From Mycobacterium sp. 1554424.7 (GTDB lineage Bacteria > Actinomycetota > Actinomycetes > Mycobacteriales > Mycobacteriaceae), in contig NZ_LZSE01000034.1 of NCBI RefSeq assembly GCF_001665295.1, positions 267,044 to 331,043 of the forward strand: a DNA stretch of 64,000 nt, given 5' to 3'. The position numbers were made by a program, and so were the translations under genes. The notes under the pieces were generated by a model. The model was not told the DNA's origin, ran no database searches, and was given only the letters and a program-made list of their open reading frames with translations. Of this stretch, positions 59,104 to 64,000 are shown in pieces; the stretch's first letter is position 1; each line of letters starts with the position of its first letter.

Positions 59104-60387
59104 ATGTCGTTTGTGATTGCGGTACCGGAGGCGCTGGGGGCGGCGGCTTCCGATCTGGCTCGTATCGGTGCGACCGTCAGCACGGCCAACGCGGCCGCGG
59201 CGGCCTCGACGACGCGCGTGGCGGCGGCGGGCGCCGACGAAGTCTCCGCCGCTATCGCGGCGGTGTTTTCCGGCCAGGCGCAGGATTTTCAGGCGCTGAG
59301 CGCCCGGCTGTCCGCACTTCATGACCAGTTCGTGCAGACGTTGGGCGGGGGCGCGGCCTCCTATGTCAGCGCGGAAGCCGCCAACGTCCAGCAGACTCTG
59401 CTGGACGCCGTCAACGCGCCGACCGAGGCGCTGTTCGGGCGCCCCCTGGTCGGCAACGGCGCCAACGGGGCCCCGGGCACCGGGCAGAACGGTGGCGACG
59501 CCGGGATCTTGCTCGGCAACGGCGGGGCGGGCGGCTCCGGCGGGGCCGGCCACCCCAACGGCGGCAACGGCGGGGCCGCCGGGCTGCTGGGTGCGGCGGG
59601 CGCGGGCGGCGCCGGCTGGTCGGGTGCCACTCCGGGCAACGGCGGCAACGGCGGGGCCGGCGCGTTGTTCGGCGCGGGCGGTGCCGGCGGTGCCGGCGGG
59701 TTCGCTTCCGGTTTCGGTGTCAACGGCGGGAACGGCGGCAACGGCGGGGCGGGCGGGATCTTCGGCGCGGGCGGCGCCGGCGGTGCGGGCGGGCTCTCGG
59801 CGAGCGGCACCGGCGGGAACGGCGGCGCCGGCGGGAACGGTGGGCTGTTAAGCCTCGCCAGCAATGGCGGGATCGGCGGGCCGACGCAGCCCACCGGCGG
59901 CGCCGGAGGAGCAGGCGGCACCGGTGTAACCGGCGGGGGTAACGGCGGGGCCGGCGGGAACGGCGGCGACGACTCCCTTGGTGCCGGCAGCGGCGGTGCC
60001 GCCGGCCGGGCAGCGCTACTGGTCGGAAACGGCGGGTCAGGCGGCTTCAGCATGACCGCTGGCGTCGGGCAGCCCGGCGCCAATGGCGCGTTCCTGGACG
60101 GTAGCGGCGGGGCCGGCGGAGGGAACCAGAACGGACCCGGCGGACAAGGTGGATCGGCCTGGCTGTACGGCAACGGCGGCGCGGGTGGGGACGGCAGCAA
60201 CGGCGGTAATGGTGGCGGCGGCGGGCTGATTTACGGCAACGGTGGCGACGGCGGCGCTGGCGCCGTGCACGGCGGCGCAGGCGGCTCGGCGATCCTGCTC
60301 GGCAACGGCGGCCACGGCGGTCACCCGGACGGCGCCGGGGGCAAAGCTGGGCTGCTGTACGGCGTTCCCGGGCAACCCGGGAGCTAG
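59104..60387 (+). CDS. PE_PGRS family protein
   Basis: A 427-residue protein. Residues 1-95 are a PE domain (SFVIAVPEALGAAASDLARI) with the export signal YVSAE; the GRPLVGNGANG linker typical of PE_PGRS follows, then about 300 residues of GGxGG repeats ending LLYGVPGQPGS. Surface or secreted location through ESX-5 is known for the family. It is convergent with a second PE_PGRS gene 23 nt away, with which it shares a perfect 93-bp segment. Confidence 0.93.
   Translation: MSFVIAVPEALGAAASDLARIGATVSTANAAAAASTTRVAAAGADEVSAAIAAVFSGQAQDFQALSARLSALHDQFVQTLGGGAASYVSAEAANVQQTLLDAVNAPTEALFGRPLVGNGANGAPGTGQNGGDAGILLGNGGAGGSGGAGHPNGGNGGAAGLLGAAGAGGAGWSGATPGNGGNGGAGALFGAGGAGGAGGFASGFGVNGGNGGNGGAGGIFGAGGAGGAGGLSASGTGGNGGAGGNGGLLSLASNGGIGGPTQPTGGAGGAGGTGVTGGGNGGAGGNGGDDSLGAGSGGAAGRAALLVGNGGSGGFSMTAGVGQPGANGAFLDGSGGAGGGNQNGPGGQGGSAWLYGNGGAGGDGSNGGNGGGGGLIYGNGGDGGAGAVHGGAGGSAILLGNGGHGGHPDGAGGKAGLLYGVPGQPGS
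59953..60045 (+). repeat. 93-bp perfect inverted repeat, left copy (inside PE_PGRS 1)
   Basis: Identical base for base to the reverse complement of 60987-61079. It codes for 31 residues (GGNGGDDSLGAGSGGAAG, then RAALLVGNGGSGG) in the same frame in both PE_PGRS genes. Confidence 0.95.
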
Positions 60388-60410
60388 CTAGCGCTAGCGG
60401 CGATCGCCGG

Positions 60411-61820
60411 CTACGTCAGGCCGTTGTTCCCGGCCGAACCGAACACGCCACCGGCGCCGCCGGTGCCGGCATTGCCCTCCGGCACGCCGATCCCGGCGTT
60501 GCCGCCGGTACCGCCGTTGCCGACCAGCACGGCGCTCCCGCCGTTGCCGCCGTCACCGCCGCGGGCCGTGACGCCCTGGCCGCCGGGACCGCCGTCGCCG
60601 CCGTAGCCGACCAGCGCCGCGTTGCCGCCGTTGCCGCCATTGCCGCCGGTGGTCTCGCCGGCCCCGCCGGCCCCGCCGGCGCCACCGCTGCCGGAGATCC
60701 CCGCGGCGTTGCCGCCGTTACCGCCGGCCCCGCCCGCGCCGCCGCCGCCGAAGCCGCCGTTCCCGCCGCGCCCGGCGGTGCCCTGGACGGGACCCGAGTT
60801 GCCGGCGTCGCCCCCGGCCCCTCCGTGGCCCGTTATGCCGGTACCGCCGGCGCCGCCGTCACCGCCGTTGCCGGAGATCCCCCGCGTGTTGCCGCCGTGG
60901 CCGCCGGCGCCACCGTTGACGGAGCCGTTGCCGCCGGCGCCGCCGGCGCCCGCCGAGCCCTCGAACATACCGCCGGCACCCCCGGCGCCGCCTGACCCGC
61001 CGTTTCCGACCAGTAGCGCTGCCCGGCCGGCGGCACCGCCGCTGCCGGCACCAAGGGAGTCGTCGCCGCCGTTCCCGCCACTGCCCATCAGCCACCCGGC
61101 GGCTCCGCCGTTCCCGCCGTTCGCGGCGATTGCGGCGGCTCCGTTTCCGCCGTTACCAAACAGGAGGGCGCCGGAGCCGCCGTTGCCGCCGCCGGCGAAG
61201 AGGCCGGTGGCCGCCCCGCCAGCGCCACCGTTGCCCCAGAAGATCCCGCCGTTGCCGCCGTTGCCGCCCCTGGCTCCGTCGGCGCCGAGGAAGCCGCCGG
61301 CCCCGCCTGCCCCGCCGTTGCCCCAGAAGATCCCGCCGTTGCCGCCGTTGCCGCCCGGCAGGGGTTGTGCGCCGTTGTTGCTGCCGGAGCCGCCGTTGCC
61401 GCCGTTGCCCCACAGGATTCCGCCATCTTGGCCGTTTTTCCCGGACCCGGCTGGTGCGCTGGCACCGTCGCCGTACAGGGGGCGACCGAAAAGTGTCTCG
61501 AAGGGCTGGTTGATTGCGTTCTGGGCGGTCGCTGCGGCGTTGGTGGCCTCGGCGCTCGCGTATTGGGCGCCGCTGCCGGAGAGCAGCTGCACGAACTGGT
61601 TGTGGAAGTTCGACGCCTGCGTGGCCAGGGACTGGTATGCGGCCGCGTGTCCGGCGAACAACTGGGCGACGGCCGCCGACACTTCGTCACCGCCGGCGGC
61701 CAGCACACTCATGGTGGGTGCCGAAGCCGCGGCGGTAGCCGTGCTCAGGTCGCTGCCGATGTTCGACAGGTCGCCCGCGGCAACAGCCACGAATTCGGGC
61801 ACGGCGCTCAGAAAAGACAT
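60411..61820 (-). CDS. PE_PGRS family protein, convergent partner
   Basis: A 469-residue protein with a PE domain (SFLSAVPEFVAVAAGDLSNI), export signal YASAE, linker GRPLYGDGASAPAGSG and a PGRS region of about 330 residues ending VFGSAGNNGLT. The tail includes unusual repeats such as GGIFWGNGG. Apart from the shared 93-bp segment its tail differs from that of the other PE_PGRS gene. Confidence 0.93.
   Translation of the reverse strand: MSFLSAVPEFVAVAAGDLSNIGSDLSTATAAASAPTMSVLAAGGDEVSAAVAQLFAGHAAAYQSLATQASNFHNQFVQLLSGSGAQYASAEATNAAATAQNAINQPFETLFGRPLYGDGASAPAGSGKNGQDGGILWGNGGNGGSGSNNGAQPLPGGNGGNGGIFWGNGGAGGAGGFLGADGARGGNGGNGGIFWGNGGAGGAATGLFAGGGNGGSGALLFGNGGNGAAAIAANGGNGGAAGWLMGSGGNGGDDSLGAGSGGAAGRAALLVGNGGSGGAGGAGGMFEGSAGAGGAGGNGSVNGGAGGHGGNTRGISGNGGDGGAGGTGITGHGGAGGDAGNSGPVQGTAGRGGNGGFGGGGAGGAGGNGGNAAGISGSGGAGGAGGAGETTGGNGGNGGNAALVGYGGDGGPGGQGVTARGGDGGNGGSAVLVGNGGTGGNAGIGVPEGNAGTGGAGGVFGSAGNNGLT
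60987..61079 (-). repeat. 93-bp perfect inverted repeat, right copy (inside PE_PGRS 2)
   Basis: Reverse complement of 59953-60045 without a mismatch. The two copies are 941 bp apart and in frame with each other relative to their genes. Confidence 0.95.
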
Positions 61821-61974
61821 GCCAAACTCCTAGATTTCGACCGGAGATCTGCCGCTGGCGAAGGGGATCGAGACCATCCACATCGTACGCGAATGAGGCG
61901 TCGGGTCGTCGGTTTCGCCGCATTCGCGTGCGAACTCCCCGTGCGTTGGGCGGGCCCCGCGGAACGACCCGCGC

Positions 61975-62123
61975 TTACCCGGGTTGCCCGTTTGTGCCGT
62001 ACAGCAGCCCGCGGCTGCCTCCGGAGCCGCCAGGGGTGCCGCCGTTGCCGATCAGGATCGCTGTTGCCGCCGTCAAGGCGCCGTTACCGCCGATCATCCC
62101 GGCGGCGCCACCGGCTCCGCCGC
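61975..62123 (-). pseudogene. Orphan PGRS C-terminal fragment
   Basis: Directly after the udgA stop codon, in another frame, about 49 codons read GGGAGGAAGMIGGNGALTAA...GTPGGSGGSRGLLYGTNGQP with a TAA end. The ending GLLYGTNGQPG matches GLLYGVPGQPGS of the PE_PGRS at 59104. No PE domain or start codon belongs to it, so it is the tail of a lost PE_PGRS gene. Confidence 0.75.
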
Positions 62124-63449
62124 CTACGGACGCGGCGCGCCCAGGCGGAACACCCGCCACCCCGCCTGCTGCCAGCGGGCGAAGTCCAGGCAGTTGCGGC
62201 CGTCGACGACGACGCGCGCCCGCACCCGATCGGCCAGGTCATCCGGGTCGAGATCGACGAACTCCCGCCACTCGGTGAGCACCAGCACCGCATCCGCGCG
62301 CTCGCAAGCCTCTTCGACCGAGACCGAATAGTTCAGCGTCGGAAACAGCCGCTGCGCGTTGTCCAGCGCCTTGGGGTCGTAGACGTTGACCGCGGCGCCG
62401 TTGAGCTGAAGTTGTCCGGCGACGTTGAGCGCGGGCGAGTCGCGCACGTCGTCGGATTCGGGTTTGAACGCCGCACCCAGCACGGCGATGTTGGCGCCCA
62501 GCAGCGAGCCGCCGCACGCGCTGGTGGCCAACTCGACCATCCGGGTGCGCCGGCGCATGTTGATGCTGTCCACCTCGCGCAGGAATGTCAGGGCCTGGTC
62601 GGCGCCCAACTCACCGGCGCGGGCCATGAACGCGCGGATGTCCTTGGGCAGGCAACCACCGCCGAAACCCAAACCGGCATTGAGGAATTGGCGCCCGATC
62701 CGCGGGTCGTGGCCCAGCGCATCGGCCAGCACGCTGACGTCGGCGCCGGCGGCCTCGCACACCTCGGAAATGGCGTTGATGAATGAAATCTTTGTCGCCA
62801 GAAAGGCATTGGCCGATACCTTGACCAGTTCGGCCGTCTGCAGATCGGTCACCAGGAACGGCACCCCGGCGTCCAGCAGCGAAGCGTACAGCTCGCGAGC
62901 CACCGCCTCGGCGCGCGTGGAACCCTGCCGGATCCCGAGCACGATGCGATCCGGGTGCAGGGTGTCCTGCACGGCGTAGCCCTCGCGCAGAAACTCGGGG
63001 TTCCAGGCGATTTCGACGTCGACCCCGGGCCGCGCCAACGTGGCCGCCCGCTGGTTGAGCTCGGCCGCGGTGCCCACCGGTACCGTCGACTTGCCGATGA
63101 GGACCGACGGCCTGGTCAGCAGGGGCACCAGCGTGTCGATGACCGCGTGCACGTGGCCGAGGTCGGCGCCGTATTCGCCCTTTTTCTGCGGCGTGCCCAC
63201 CCCCAGGAAGTGAACGTCGGCGAACTCCGCCGCCATCTCGTAGTCGGTGGTGAACTGCAGTCGGCCGGCAGCGAGGTTGTCCGTCAACAACTTTCGCAGG
63301 CCGGGCTCGTAGAACGGAATCTCCCCGCCGGCCAGTTTGGCCACCTTGCCGGCGTCGATGTCCACGCCGACGACGTCGTGTCCCAGTTCGGCCATCCCCG
63401 CCGCGTGCGTCGCACCCAGGTAACCGGTGCCAAAGACGGTGCATCGCAT
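62124..63449 (-). CDS. udgA: UDP-glucose 6-dehydrogenase
   Basis: A 441-residue enzyme oxidising UDP-glucose to UDP-glucuronate. N-terminal NAD motif VFGTGYLGATHAAGMAELGH, catalytic Cys in GLGFGGGCLPKDIRAFMARA, and C-terminal GAAFKPESDDVRDSPALNVA are diagnostic. Comparable to Rv0322. An orphan PGRS fragment begins right at its stop. The 89 bp upstream contain nothing recognised. Confidence 0.94.
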   Translation of the reverse strand: MRCTVFGTGYLGATHAAGMAELGHDVVGVDIDAGKVAKLAGGEIPFYEPGLRKLLTDNLAAGRLQFTTDYEMAAEFADVHFLGVGTPQKKGEYGADLGHVHAVIDTLVPLLTRPSVLIGKSTVPVGTAAELNQRAATLARPGVDVEIAWNPEFLREGYAVQDTLHPDRIVLGIRQGSTRAEAVARELYASLLDAGVPFLVTDLQTAELVKVSANAFLATKISFINAISEVCEAAGADVSVLADALGHDPRIGRQFLNAGLGFGGGCLPKDIRAFMARAGELGADQALTFLREVDSINMRRRTRMVELATSACGGSLLGANIAVLGAAFKPESDDVRDSPALNVAGQLQLNGAAVNVYDPKALDNAQRLFPTLNYSVSVEEACERADAVLVLTEWREFVDLDPDDLADRVRARVVVDGRNCLDFARWQQAGWRVFRLGAPRP

Positions 63450-63538
63450 ACCACCGTGTGTAGGTGGCCGCGATGAGCTAACTGCATCGCGCCGCTAATC
63501 GGGAGGCAAACGGGAGATGACAGCTGGCAGTGAAACGC

Positions 63539-64000
63539 CTAGTGGTGACCGCCGCCGTGGCCGCCGCCGAACCCGCCACCGCCGCCGAACGGGCCACCAC
63601 CGTGGCCTCCGCCGCCGCCGGGGAACCCGGGGAACCCGCCACCGCCGCGCGGCCCGTCGCCGCCGCCGTGCGGCCCGTATCCACCGCCGGGCGGGCCGAA
63701 CACGCCTCCCGGGGGGCCGCCGATGCCTGGGATGGGCAGCGGGATCGGCACCGGAATGGGCGCGACGGCCGGGGGCGGCGCGGGAGCGGGCACCGGAGCC
63801 TCCGGAACCGGAATCGGGGCGGGCGCGGGCGCCTCGGGAATCGGGGCGGGCGCCGGGGCCTGCTGTATCGGGACCGGGGCCGGCGCCGGGGCCTCGGGGA
63901 CCGGCGCCGGAGCGGGAGCCTCGGGAACCGCAGCCGGAGCCGGTGCCGGGGGGGGGGCCGCGGGGGCGGGCGCCGGGGCGGGAGCCGCCGGGACCGCACC
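63539..64000 (-). CDS. Pro/Ala-rich and Gly-rich protein, C-terminal part
   Basis: The frame is open to the right edge of the window, so the N-terminus is missing. The visible part is low complexity: APAPAP and PVPEAP repeats, then PIPVPIPLPIPGIGG, then a glycine/His tail (GGYGPHGGGDGPRGGGG...GGGHGGGHH). The composition suggests a surface or cell-wall-spanning protein. No domain is visible. A run of ten G (on the plus strand) lies within the coding region. Confidence 0.6.
   Translation of the reverse strand, partial: GAVPAAPAPAPAPAAPPPAPAPAAVPEAPAPAPVPEAPAPAPVPIQQAPAPAPIPEAPAPAPIPVPEAPVPAPAPPPAVAPIPVPIPLPIPGIGGPPGGVFGPPGGGYGPHGGGDGPRGGGGFPGFPGGGGGHGGGPFGGGGGFGGGHGGGHH
63948..63957. repeat. 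Homopolymer of ten G/C inside the Pro/Ala-rich gene
   Basis: Ten G in a row on the plus strand, read as CCC codons in the gene. Gain or loss of one base would shift the frame, so it is a possible site of phase variation or of sequencing error. Confidence 0.8.

Noticed and set aside
60622-61833. Pro-rich 403-codon plus-strand frame over PE_PGRS 2
   Set aside because: PGRS codons (GGC/GGN) read as CCG/GCC Pro-Ala on the other strand; an artefact of repeat composition.

Overview
The window is high-GC chromosomal DNA from a slow-growing, PE_PGRS-bearing Mycobacterium. Evidence: two PE_PGRS genes and two PPE genes (one PPE fused to a lipase), the iniB-iniA-iniC locus, HspR with its HAIR operators, many GTG starts and dense ATGA/TGATG gene overlaps. 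PE_PGRS genes argue against the M. avium complex and against fast growers. Gene content matches the M. tuberculosis H37Rv segment Rv0322 to Rv0385, from memory of that map, but with rearrangements and extra genes; I cannot name the species.

Left part (1-12.1 kb): the start of an acetoacetyl-CoA synthetase, a GH76-like glycosidase, a two-subunit IorAB-type molybdenum hydroxylase, a DHA2 exporter whose N-terminus looks frameshifted, and a decayed cox accessory block (CoxG, XdhC, plus remnants of CoxE and of a LysR gene). Then come an rRNA/tRNA methyltransferase, a lipoprotein, pyrE, a short-chain dehydrogenase and a membrane protein.

Stress block (12.1-22 kb): clpB and the dnaK-grpE-dnaJ-hspR operon, both on the minus strand and both with HspR operators, separated by a flavohemoglobin-like reductase, an aldose epimerase and an HD-domain protein. 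The 414-bp gap upstream of dnaK holds two HAIR operators, a copy of a palindromic element also found at 8.15 kb, and a 20-bp tandem/inverted repeat array.

Catabolic block (22-31.4 kb): a LysR regulator with a symmetric T-N11-A box, divergent from aldehyde dehydrogenase, amidohydrolase and an asparagine-type permease; then a MobA-like protein divergent from a large-medium-small molybdenum hydroxylase operon annotated as coxLMS but lacking the CO-dehydrogenase active-site motif.

Envelope block (31.4-52.3 kb): a lipoprotein, a cyclase-ATPase regulator, a PPE-lipase, two single-pass membrane proteins with Thr/Pro-rich tails (one an Hsp70-like ATPase), then convergently the dynamin-like IniC and IniA with a greatly enlarged IniB, an Rv0340-like protein, the divergent LuxR/STAND regulator, and a large membrane iron-sulfur reductase with a repeated basic tail. 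TTAGGGG repeats lie upstream of both iniB and the regulator.

Right part (52.3-64 kb): tandem small secreted Cys-containing proteins, a PPE protein, aspC, a YibE/F membrane protein, rmlA, two small enzymes or binding proteins, two convergent PE_PGRS genes sharing a perfect 93-bp in-frame inverted repeat, an orphan PGRS tail, udgA, and the end of a Pro/Ala- and Gly-rich surface-type protein. No tRNA, rRNA, CRISPR array, intact IS element or phage gene was recognised.
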